Shown: positions 1-5,303, counted from the stretch's first letter. The stretch: 6,340 nt of DNA from Syntrophaceae bacterium (GCA_003154025.1 PMCE01000337.1:7786-14125), one strand, 5' to 3'. Notes: a model not told the origin generated them from the letters alone. A program made the numbers and translations.

Positions 1-958
1 GAGGATCCTGGCGGTTTGGGGAATCGTCTTTTTCCTGGTCTTGCGTCCCGCCCCTTCCTTCTCCCAGGAAAAATACCCGGTAAGGCCGATCAACTTGATC
101 GTCGGGTATCCCGCAGGGGGATCCGTGGATGTCTGCGCCAGGCCCTTTGCCATGGCAGCCAGCAAAAGTCTCGGACAGCCCATTATTGTCATAAACAAGC
201 CTGGCGGCGGCTCGTCCGTAGCCATGGCCAGCTTGAAGAACGAGAAGCCTGACGGGTACATGATCGGCCTACTGATCAGCGGCGCGGTCATGAGCCAGCA
301 CATGCGGAAGGTTCCTTTCGATACGGCCAGGGATTTTACGCCGATTATGCAATACGGAGTATATCTATACGGTTTGGTCATGCATTCGGATTCTCCTTGG
401 AAGAGTTTCAAGGATTTCATCGCCTATGCCAAAGCCAACCCCGGGAAGGTTCGGTACAGCACGGCGGGGGCGGGGACCCCTCAACATCTGGTCATGGAAC
501 GACTGGCCGTGAAAGAGGGCCTTCAGTGGAAACACATTCCTTTCGATGGCGGGAGCCCGGCCGTCACGGCGTTGCTCGGAGGTCACGTGGAGGCGGCCTC
601 TCAGACCACCGAGTGGAAGAAATATGTAGAATCCGGTCAATTAAGACTGCTGGCGGTGTACGGAGAAAAGCGGATGATTGATTTTCCCGAGGTGCCCACC
701 CTCCTGGATCTGGGGTACTCCATCATCGCCCCCAGCCTCGGCAGCGTCGTCGGGCCGAAAGGGCTTTCTCCCCAGGTGGTGGAGGTGCTTCATGGGGCTT
801 TCAAAAAGGCCATGGATGACCCGGATTTTATCAGGATCAGCCGCCAGATGGATATGCCGCCCGTCTATCGGGGCCCGCAGGAGCTGGCGAAGCATCTGGT
901 TGAGATGAACGAGGAGGTTGGGAGCTTAGTCACGAGTCTGGGGTTGAGGCAGGAGTGA
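1..958 (+). CDS. Bug-family (TctC-like) tripartite tricarboxylate transporter substrate-binding protein, 5'-truncated by the window edge
   Basis: This is a periplasmic solute receptor of the Bug/TctC family, which captures small carboxylates for tripartite tricarboxylate (TTT) transporters or for sensing. The reading frame is open from base 2 with no credible ATG: the first codons spell a hydrophobic stretch (ILAVWGIVFFLVL) followed by PAPSFS-QEKYP, a secretion signal with probable cleavage before QEKYP. The start therefore lies just before the window; a TTG at 41 falls inside the signal peptide and is not a credible start. Family hallmarks are clear: YPVRPINLIVGYPAGGSVD, then LGQPIIVINKPGGG and KPDGY, the N-lobe ligand loops, and later YSTAGAGTPQH and FPEVPTLLDLGY. 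About 318 residues are visible, close to the usual 320-330. No tctA/tctB membrane genes follow, so the receptor is an orphan on this side; the ligand cannot be read from sequence. Confidence 0.93.
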   Translation, partial: RILAVWGIVFFLVLRPAPSFSQEKYPVRPINLIVGYPAGGSVDVCARPFAMAASKSLGQPIIVINKPGGGSSVAMASLKNEKPDGYMIGLLISGAVMSQHMRKVPFDTARDFTPIMQYGVYLYGLVMHSDSPWKSFKDFIAYAKANPGKVRYSTAGAGTPQHLVMERLAVKEGLQWKHIPFDGGSPAVTALLGGHVEAASQTTEWKKYVESGQLRLLAVYGEKRMIDFPEVPTLLDLGYSIIAPSLGSVVGPKGLSPQVVEVLHGAFKKAMDDPDFIRISRQMDMPPVYRGPQELAKHLVEMNEEVGSLVTSLGLRQE

Positions 959-993
959 GGCCGGCTCATATATCGGAGGGCGGTGGTTCAAAA

Positions 994-1080
994 GGGGAAG
1001 GGGGCACAGTTTCGATAATTCCATTGGGGCGGAAATATTCTATACGTATCGGAATTAACGGAACCACGTCCCCCTCCCCC
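994..1080. repeat. Long imperfect palindrome, REP/RAYT-like or MITE-like element
   Basis: Two arms face each other across a 28-nt spacer (1023-1050). The inner arms are GTTTCGATAATTCC (1009-1022) and GGAATTAACGGAAC (1051-1064), complementary at 12 of 14 positions. The outer arms are GGGGAAGGGGG (994-1004) and CCCCCTCCCCC (1070-1080), complementary apart from one extra base. The whole can fold into a hairpin with arms of roughly 30 bases. It fills most of the gap between the Bug gene and the accessory block. The arms resemble, from memory, palindromes that accompany REP-associated Y1 transposases in deltaproteobacterial genomes; that link is an inference. There is no T-run to make it a convincing terminator, although it sits where the two convergent transcripts would end. 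Confidence 0.6.
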
Positions 1081-1155
1081 AAATGTAACCCAAACAATCA
1101 GAAGGCAGACAATAACGATTTGATAAACCCTATTTTCTATGGCTTTTCCTTCCAA

Positions 1156-1710
1156 TCAATTTACCTCCTCTTTTTTAAGTCTTCCATCAATAATCTTTTC
1201 TATTTCTTCAACCTTTAGGATAAGAAATTCGCAGCGTGCGTTAATCGACTTTATAATCTCCCCAAGCCTGTTTGGATTTGCCCAAGCAGGGTGACAGATC
1301 ATTTCGTACCGGGTGTCAATCTCCCTGGCACGGTGCTCAAGCTCACGCCGGTGAGTATTAATCTTACGAAACAATTCCAAATCAACATGTGTCTTAAGCA
1401 ATTCTGGAATCAAATAGTCCAATTCTTTTGGGTCTACATTGAAGTATGCTATTTCGCCCGACTTCAAAAGGGTGACCAAATTCTTTATCCTATCAGCATT
1501 ATTTGAAATTGCTCCCTTGGCCGCCTGAAGGGCTTGAATTCGCCTCTTCCTTAACTCATCTTCTGCTTTCTTTTCTTCGCCTTGAGCCGCGTTTCTTTCG
1601 CTTCTGCGATTCCTTCGTAAGGCCCACCAGCCACCTAGACCAACGCCAAAGATGGTTGCAAACGTGCTCGCAACCAGTCTTTGAAAAAATACGAGATTAA
1701 AGAAATCCAC
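1156..1710 (-). CDS. Hypothetical membrane-anchored, helix-rich protein (184 aa)
   Basis: I do not recognise a named family. The start is a GTG at 1710, preceded by GGCAGGTG about 5 bases upstream, a good ribosome-binding site. Residues about 12-31 (VASTFATIFGVGLGGWWAL) form one membrane helix, followed at once by LRRNRR, so the body should stay in the cytoplasm by the positive-inside rule. Residues about 35-66 are rich in Glu, Lys, Arg and Ala and look like a coiled coil; the rest alternates charged and hydrophobic residues in a helical pattern and ends in a lysine/glutamate-rich tail. It is the last gene of the minus-strand accessory block, 93 bases after the Ymh-domain gene. A small membrane-anchored partner or effector of the HEPN proteins is possible, but only by proximity. 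Confidence 0.75.
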   Translation of the reverse strand: MDFFNLVFFQRLVASTFATIFGVGLGGWWALRRNRRSERNAAQGEEKKAEDELRKRRIQALQAAKGAISNNADRIKNLVTLLKSGEIAYFNVDPKELDYLIPELLKTHVDLELFRKINTHRRELEHRAREIDTRYEMICHPAWANPNRLGEIIKSINARCEFLILKVEEIEKIIDGRLKKEEVN

Positions 1711-1752
1711 GATTCACCTGCCTCTCTCTTCCTGGCTTACGAGAAGGGGCAA

Positions 1753-1798
1753 GGGGGACCGGGAGAGAATCCCCCTGCGCCTGTTCATGGCGTGGCGC
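1753..1798 (-). repeat. Two tandem GC-rich hairpins in the gap between the Ymh gene and the 184-aa gene
   Basis: GGGGGA (1753-1758) pairs with TCCCCC (1770-1775) over an 11-nt loop, and GCGCC (1777-1781) pairs with GGCGC (1794-1798) over a 12-nt loop. They lie just after the Ymh gene stop in transcription order. No T-run follows, so they are not intrinsic terminators of the standard kind; they may stabilise the upstream mRNA end, slow polymerase, or be a degenerate REP-like insertion. The spacer is much richer in G and C than the genes on either side. Confidence 0.4.
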
Positions 1799-1803
1799 CG
1801 TTT

Positions 1804-2556
1804 TCAGGACTTTGCGCTGGCTTTTCTTCTCTTTGCCATTCGCATCAAAGCATCCGCCAGCATAATTAATTCGATAGCCTCAATTGGGTCATTCAGGTTG
1901 ATATCCCTATGGCTACTTGGGTTTTTAAAAAGCCCGATTGCTCCCGCATAAAGATGTCCAACGCTCTGTTTTTCCCCCGCCTCTTGTTCAGGGTTAGTTA
2001 ATGGGCCACCATTCGGATCGAATGCCTTTCGCATGAGTGGCACGCCAACATCTCCATGGGCGTAACCGCCCAATTCTCTTACAACTATTTCAACTTCCCG
2101 AAATGCCGCAAAAACCGCTAAGTCGTATTCACCTCGCAAAAAGGCGGACGTTACCCTCGCGGCCAATTGCGGATCTAAAGTTTGAAGAGGCAATAACTGA
2201 GAGGCTTTGAATTTTCTAAAGTCTCCAGTTTTGCGAAATTCCCTTCCCCGTCGTGTGACAAAAATCCAATCGCCGGTTGGGTCCCCCGGCCGCGGAGCAA
2301 CGAGGCCTTCACGTTCAAGCCATACCCACGATTCCATGATTGCCTTTCCCATGGCTTCATGGTATTGAATATCGCAATAACCCTTGAAAGTGTTGCCCAA
2401 GGTCATGTTGTAACTGTTTAGATGCCCCCCCAAACTGCTCTGGTTTTCTTTTTGCTCACAGACGCATAAGAATTCAAGCAACGGGACTGCCAATTCTTCG
2501 GGCTCAAGTTTAAGTGCTACTTCTACTGGAGGGAAGATTTCCTGGAATTTGGTCAT
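1804..2556 (-). CDS. TIGR02391/Ymh-family protein: winged-helix-like N-terminal part plus HEPN-like Ymh domain (250 aa)
   Basis: The start is the ATG at 2556: AGGAAAGGA (2565-2573) sits 8 bases upstream. The frame is open 23 codons further up, but that extension is GC-rich and not protein-like. Residues about 70-110 (MESWVWLEREGLVAPRPGD, then WIFVTRRGREF) have the winged-helix look common at the front of this family. Residues about 130-240 carry the Ymh domain: FREVEIVVRE, the GVPLMRKAF stretch, and the signature YAGAIGLFKNPSSHRD with K211-N212-P213-x2-H216. This matches the HEPN [R/K]-polar-x3-H active-site pattern with Lys in place of Arg. Known: Ymh proteins are frequent in phage-derived and defence loci, and I recall them being placed among HEPN folds. 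Inferred: an RNA-targeting or regulatory role beside the Apea-like HEPN gene. No substrate can be named. Confidence 0.82.
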   Translation of the reverse strand: MTKFQEIFPPVEVALKLEPEELAVPLLEFLCVCEQKENQSSLGGHLNSYNMTLGNTFKGYCDIQYHEAMGKAIMESWVWLEREGLVAPRPGDPTGDWIFVTRRGREFRKTGDFRKFKASQLLPLQTLDPQLAARVTSAFLRGEYDLAVFAAFREVEIVVRELGGYAHGDVGVPLMRKAFDPNGGPLTNPEQEAGEKQSVGHLYAGAIGLFKNPSSHRDINLNDPIEAIELIMLADALMRMAKRRKASAKS

Positions 2557-2560
2557 TGGC

Positions 2561-2601
2561 TCATTCCTTTCCTGGGAGGGCCGTCGGGAATGACACGGCC
2601 C
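2561..2601 (-). promoter_or_regulatory. Predicted H-type RNA pseudoknot over the ribosome-binding site of the Ymh gene
   Basis: Read on the minus strand, stem 1 is GGGCCGT/ACGGCCC (2595-2601 with 2578-2584), 7 perfect pairs. Its loop contains TCATTCC (2587-2593), which is perfectly complementary to GGAATGA (2561-2567), the tail of the AGGAAAGGA ribosome-binding site just before the ATG. Connecting loops of 1, 2 and 10 nt suit an H-type pseudoknot. If it forms, part of the Shine-Dalgarno region is sequestered, which would give translational control. The base pairing is seen directly; any regulatory effect is inferred. Confidence 0.4.
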
Positions 2602-2620
2602 CGCGGTCTCGCTAGGCCCG

Positions 2621-2692
2621 CCCAAAAAGAAAAGCCTGAAGACTTTCCCGGTGAAGCCTCATCGGCCCAGAGTCACCCCTTAGGGAATCTTC
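2621..2692 (-). terminator. Probable intrinsic terminator or attenuator downstream of the Apea-HEPN gene
   Basis: On the minus strand, GAAGATTCCC (2683-2692) pairs with GGGAAAGTCTTC (2638-2649) with a 2-nt bulge, and GGTGA (2673-2677) pairs with TCACC (2650-2654) inside it, giving about 15 pairs in three segments. The T-rich run CTTTTCTTTTT follows almost immediately (2624-2634). It lies between the HEPN stop and the Ymh start, so the two genes may be separate transcripts or linked by partial read-through. The remaining bases 2693-2858 show no convincing gene or promoter. Confidence 0.55.
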
Positions 2693-2858
2693 AAACTTTG
2701 GATTTCTCTTTTCCATGGCTTCGTTTGTAGAATTGCGGTCCGGTCCTGGATATCAAGAATGCAAAATGCACACTTGCTTCTTATCGATCTGTCTCTCCTG
2801 GTAGTGAGTCACTTTGAATTCGCGCACCGGAATAAGGCAAGTTATGCGCGATCTCACT

Positions 2859-3818
2859 TCATTCGCTCCCGAGGACCAAAGACACGAAGTATTCCTCGGC
2901 ATCCTTATCAGGGATAGGCTCCCTAAAATACCTTTGAAGGGAGGGATCATTGAGAATTCGAACCAAAATCCTGCGAAGGATATTGTCGCAAGAAATTGAG
3001 CCCTCTTTTAGCTGTTCCCGCAATCTCGACGACCCTTTCCCTCCATGGATGACCCTAGACCTGATAGCATATGATTTCTTTATGCTATGGAACAGGTCAA
3101 GACGGGGTGCTGATGTTTTTTCGAGGAAACACGCAATTCTTTCTGCCAGCTTGTGGGAAATTTCCTGCGAGTCAGTGGAGAACAGCGTCTCAAAACATAT
3201 GCAATAATTGGCAATCTTGACCCCCAAATCCGAACTAGCGCGGGCAGCCTGCACGAAATAAAACGCCCGGTCGAAACGAGTATATCTCTCATCGGCAGCG
3301 ATCTGAGGCCTCCGGTCAATAGTCATTTTTAGGTCGCGTAGTAAGTGCCTTGCCATCCGCAATTCATCGCGTGTGAATTCCGTTACGAGATCCTCCGCTG
3401 CCGCAGTTGAGAATACATTGGCGAAGGAATTGCGGGAAACGTTTGTCTTAAAGGCCTTATTATCCTTATACGGATATTCCAGGTATCCCAAGTCAATGTT
3501 TACCGAATTATCTTTTACCATCCACAGCATTTGCAGGAACACCCTGACCTCCGCAAGCCTCTCTAAAATGAAGGCAATTGCCGCTTCATGGTCTAATGAT
3601 GACGGCGTCTCCTCGATGGAATAGGCTACTGCTTCGGAATTCCTGAGATAATACGCTTCGAGACTCCCAGCGATTTGACCAAAGGCGGGTGTCAAGAGGT
3701 CTTCGATGAATGGCCTGTCATTAGTTATAAATATCTTATCAGTGATTTTGTCCCCACGGCCGAGATTAGTGGCAATCTTTAAAGACTCGACGTTGGTTAT
3801 GAAAAGGTTCTTTTGCAT
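2859..3818 (-). CDS. Apea-like HEPN-domain protein, putative RNase (319 aa from the ATG at 3818)
   Basis: The C-terminal third matches the Apea-like HEPN pattern: ANYCICFETLFS (about 203-214), EISHKLAERIACFLE (219-233), and IKKSYAIRSRVIHGG (246-260), with R253-x4-H258 as the HEPN active-site pair. Known: HEPN proteins with this motif are metal-independent RNases, and ApeA itself is an anti-phage HEPN protein. Inferred: this is an RNA-cleaving defence or toxin-type effector. Residues 1-190 are a family-specific N-terminal region that I cannot assign. The start is doubtful: no Shine-Dalgarno is visible before the ATG at 3818 and the next in-frame Met is residue 98. The frame continues upstream for 12 sense codons (YRDWISFFITRP) to a TAG, beyond which the same frame encodes the 55-aa membrane ORF with a good ribosome-binding site. 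The gene may therefore be the 3' part of a longer membrane-anchored HEPN gene. Confidence 0.85.
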   Translation of the reverse strand: MQKNLFITNVESLKIATNLGRGDKITDKIFITNDRPFIEDLLTPAFGQIAGSLEAYYLRNSEAVAYSIEETPSSLDHEAAIAFILERLAEVRVFLQMLWMVKDNSVNIDLGYLEYPYKDNKAFKTNVSRNSFANVFSTAAAEDLVTEFTRDELRMARHLLRDLKMTIDRRPQIAADERYTRFDRAFYFVQAARASSDLGVKIANYCICFETLFSTDSQEISHKLAERIACFLEKTSAPRLDLFHSIKKSYAIRSRVIHGGKGSSRLREQLKEGSISCDNILRRILVRILNDPSLQRYFREPIPDKDAEEYFVSLVLGSE

Positions 3819-3854
3819 TGGTCGGGTTATGAAAAAGGAGATCCAATCGCGATA

Positions 3855-4022
3855 CTATGACTGCAAGCGTAAAAGGTGCTTTTCGCCATTTCGCATACCA
3901 TGCAATATTGGCCCTATTATCAAAGTATTAATTACAAGGAGTAAGCCCATAAATGCAAGTCTATTGGCATGGCTCCAGTCCTTCATAAATGAGAAAAGAA
4001 CAAAAGGTTTTTTTATTGGCAT
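3855..4022 (-). CDS. Small single-pass membrane protein (55 aa), or N-terminal anchor of the HEPN protein before an in-frame TAG
   Basis: The ATG at 4022 is preceded by AAGAAGGA (4030-4037) with a 7-base gap, a good ribosome-binding site. The 55 residues begin MPIKKPFVLFSFMKDW and contain one clear membrane helix (residues about 22-42, with FMGLLLVINTLIIGPIL at its core), followed by a basic tail (GMRNGEKHLLRLQS). It ends at TAG (3855-3857). The HEPN ATG is 36 bases further on in the same frame, with no stop between, so suppression of this single TAG would give a 387-residue membrane-anchored HEPN protein. Otherwise it is a separate small membrane protein co-transcribed with the HEPN gene, for instance a partner or inhibitor. 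I know no homologue. Translated by hand on the reverse complement and checked codon by codon. Confidence 0.62.
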   Translation of the reverse strand: MPIKKPFVLFSFMKDWSHANRLAFMGLLLVINTLIIGPILHGMRNGEKHLLRLQS

Positions 4023-4151
4023 AAGAGAATCCTTCTTGGGGAAAGGATGAATAGGCTGTCTAAATCCTTAGATGTATGCATTTCTATCGATTGAGTTTGC
4101 CATTGATGCAAAAAGCCGGTCAGAATTTCAAGGACATGGGGAATTTCGCTA

Positions 4152-4180
4152 AAATTACCCGCTTGGTTTATGAGTGTCAA
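4152..4180 (-). promoter_or_regulatory. Candidate sigma-70 promoter for the membrane ORF/HEPN gene
   Basis: On the minus strand a perfect -35 TTGACA (4175-4180) is followed after exactly 17 bases by TAATTT (4152-4157), a weak -10 with 3 of 6 consensus bases. Transcription would begin near 4145 and leave a leader of about 120 bases before the ATG at 4022. The -35 box overlaps the inverted repeat at 4159-4184, so this may be a chance match within a hairpin. Confidence 0.4.
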
Positions 4181-4194
4181 GCGGATTTTTCTTT
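4159..4194. terminator. Inverted repeat with terminator features, possibly bidirectional
   Basis: CCGCTTG (4159-4165) and CAAGCGG (4178-4184) are perfect complements around a 12-nt loop. On the plus strand ATTTTTCTTT follows; on the minus strand GTAATTTT follows. It lies about 30 bases after the stop of the 104-aa gene in transcription order, so it could end that transcript. The stem is only 7 bp and the minus-strand T-tract is weak. It also overlaps the candidate promoter, so it could instead be an operator-like site. Confidence 0.4.
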
Positions 4195-4216
4195 CACGCT
4201 TTGCATCATCCCCGCA

Positions 4217-4531
4217 TCATTGCTTATCTCTCCAAAGGTAATGCCTTAGTCCTCCCCATAATATGAGCAAGATCGGCGTTATCAAAAGAGCCATCCGATT
4301 AGGAGAAAGATCCGCCAGAAGGGCGTAAATGAGCACGAATGTGATATAGGGGATTCCGAATAGACCGTAGATTAGGCGAAGGAGATTCTTTGTAGCATCA
4401 TTGTTTGGAGAATTTCCCCGATAGTTTTGCGCATGTGCCCCACCCCCTTTCGATTCAGAGGCTCCTGATGTATTGGCGGGAAAACAAATTGCTTTAACTT
4501 CAACTTTTAACGCATTACTTACAATAATCAT
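4217..4531 (-). CDS. Hypothetical two-helix small membrane protein (104 aa)
   Basis: No family is recognised. Residues 1-48 are polar and low in predicted structure (GASESKGGG, NYRGNSPNNDATK). Two membrane helices follow, at about 50-73 (LLRLIYGLFGIPYITFVLIY core) and 79-97 (MALLITPILLILWGGLR), joined by a short loop LADLSPNR and ending in a basic tail RHYLWRDKQ. Only the ATG at 4531 is available as a start and it lacks a clear Shine-Dalgarno, so the soluble N-terminal part is less certain than the hydrophobic half. It is the first minus-strand gene of the accessory block, 194 bases before the 55-aa membrane ORF. A membrane role beside HEPN proteins is suggested only by position. Confidence 0.55.
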   Translation of the reverse strand: MIIVSNALKVEVKAICFPANTSGASESKGGGAHAQNYRGNSPNNDATKNLLRLIYGLFGIPYITFVLIYALLADLSPNRMALLITPILLILWGGLRHYLWRDKQ

Positions 4532-4724
4532 GCCAACAAATTCACACTTTGGACAACTCCTAAAAGGATAAATATATCATCCAGTTATAAGCTTGCTTTA
4601 TGTCACTTTTATAATAAAACAATGCATAAAATCTATTTTCTTGGTGCACTAAATTGATAATGCATAATTGACATAATAATCTAATTGTATGCCCGCTCAC
4701 TGATCCTCTTTATACTCCTGGGGG
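4532..4724. other. A/T-rich intergenic region
   Basis: No gene is visible. The stretch is much richer in A and T than either flank and holds two copies of AATGCATAA (4621-4629 and 4659-4667). It should contain the promoter of the 104-aa gene, but I see no box pair on the minus strand with acceptable spacing. A plus-strand TTGACA at about 4667 lacks a matching -10. Confidence 0.5.
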
Positions 4725-4859
4725 ATTCCGGGAACATCATACTTAACTCTTGATCCTTGAAATCATTTGTGGCACTCTTCACCCATGGCGAGAATAGCGC
4801 GGGCTGTGGCTCTGGGCATTCCTCATCATGTTATCCAGCGGGGGAGCCGAAGACGGCCC
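4725..4859 (+). pseudogene. 5' remnant of a REP-associated (RAYT, Y1/IS200-like) transposase
   Basis: From the ATG at 4785 the frame reads MARIARAVALGIPHHVIQRG and then SRRRP. This is the typical N-terminus of REP-associated Y1 tyrosine transposases (MPRIARxxxPGxPHHVxQRGNRR). The likeness stops after 25 codons: the HUH metal-binding motif, the catalytic tyrosine and the rest of a protein of usually 200 or more residues are absent, so this is a dead fragment. The bases ahead (ATTCCGGGAACATCATACTT, 4725-4744, and what follows) resemble, from memory, a conserved left flank of such elements in deltaproteobacteria. The frame then runs on without a stop into the lipoprotein gene, which has its own start. 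The fragment marks the right border of the accessory block. Confidence 0.7.
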
Positions 4860-4907
4860 ATTATGGTTCAAATCCAAATTCTCTGCGGCGAAGAGGTGGA
4901 AACGGGT

Positions 4908-5222
4908 ATGAGAAGAAGTTTTCCCCCATTTATAGTCCTGGCCGTCTTCTTACTCTTTCTATTGATTGCGTGCGGAGGGGCTAATGACCAAAGCCCCCCG
5001 CCGGCGAACACCCGGCCATGGACACAACAATTCGGAACGCCCTACAACGATACGGGGTACGGGGTGGCGGTAGACGGCAGCGGGAACATTTATATCACGG
5101 GATCGACTGGCGGGAATCTCGATGGCAACAACAGCCAAGGACTGCTGGATATATTCCTCACTAAAATTGCGGATCTCGATTCCTCTTCCGTCCGTACAGA
5201 AGGGATGGCCCAATGCTCATGA
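4908..5222 (+). pseudogene. Truncated SBBP-repeat (beta-propeller) lipoprotein, 104 aa left
   Basis: The ATG at 4908 has GAGGTGG (4893-4899) 8 bases upstream. The protein begins with a lipoprotein signal: MRRSF, a hydrophobic run, then the lipobox L19-I20-A21-C22, so it would be exported and lipid-anchored at Cys22. After a proline-rich linker, residues 38-86 are one SBBP propeller blade (WTQQFGTPYNDTGYGVAVDG, NIYITGST, DIFLTKI). Intact relatives carry many such blades, several hundred residues in all. Here the likeness ends near 5166 and 17 unrelated residues lead to a stop, so the gene is probably cut by a deletion or insertion. The same frame is open back through the transposase remnant, but the ribosome-binding site and lipobox favour 4908. 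A very short functional lipoprotein is possible but less likely. Confidence 0.72.
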
Positions 5223-5303
5223 GACCTGTTATCAGATAATTCGATGAGATTTTGACTTTTTTAGGGGCCTCTCCTACTACGGGGCTAAAATGACACCCTG
5301 CTC
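5223..5303. other. Short intergenic gap between the truncated lipoprotein and the DUF362 gene
   Basis: No gene is seen. On the minus strand it begins close after the DUF362 stop with TGTCATTTTAGCCCCGTAGT, which recalls dispersed repeats that start TGTCATT in anaerobe genomes; that is only a resemblance. I find no convincing terminator hairpin for the DUF362 gene, although TAAAAAAG occurs within the gap. Confidence 0.3.

Noticed and set aside
955..1218. 87-codon plus-strand ORF after the Bug gene
   Set aside because: It runs through the palindrome and into the antisense of the 184-aa gene; its low-complexity end (YLLFFKSS, NLFYFFNL) is the shadow of a lysine/glutamate-rich coding strand.
2557..2625. 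N-terminal extension of the Ymh protein to 273 residues
   Set aside because: The extension (MGGPSETAGPCHSRR...) is GC-rich spacer, while the ATG at 2556 has a strong, well-spaced ribosome-binding site.
2613..2717. 34-codon minus-strand ORF from the ATG at 2717 (begins MEKRNPKF)
   Set aside because: It lacks a ribosome-binding site and runs through the terminator-like hairpin, so its codons are explained by that structure.
2753..2857. 34-codon minus-strand ORF from a GTG at 2857, just after the HEPN stop, with GGGAG upstream
   Set aside because: It is short, has no recognisable motif or hydrophobic pattern, and the start spacing is ordinary chance. It could be debris of a longer C-terminus but cannot be supported.
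3706..4050. 114-codon plus-strand ORF over the HEPN start and the membrane ORF
   Set aside because: It is antisense to the HEPN 5' end and the 55-aa ORF, shows no domain, and has no ribosome-binding site.
4621..4667. Direct repeat AATGCATAA twice in the A/T-rich gap, considered as a CRISPR or iteron
   Set aside because: There are only two 9-bp copies in A/T-rich DNA, with no regular spacing or further units.
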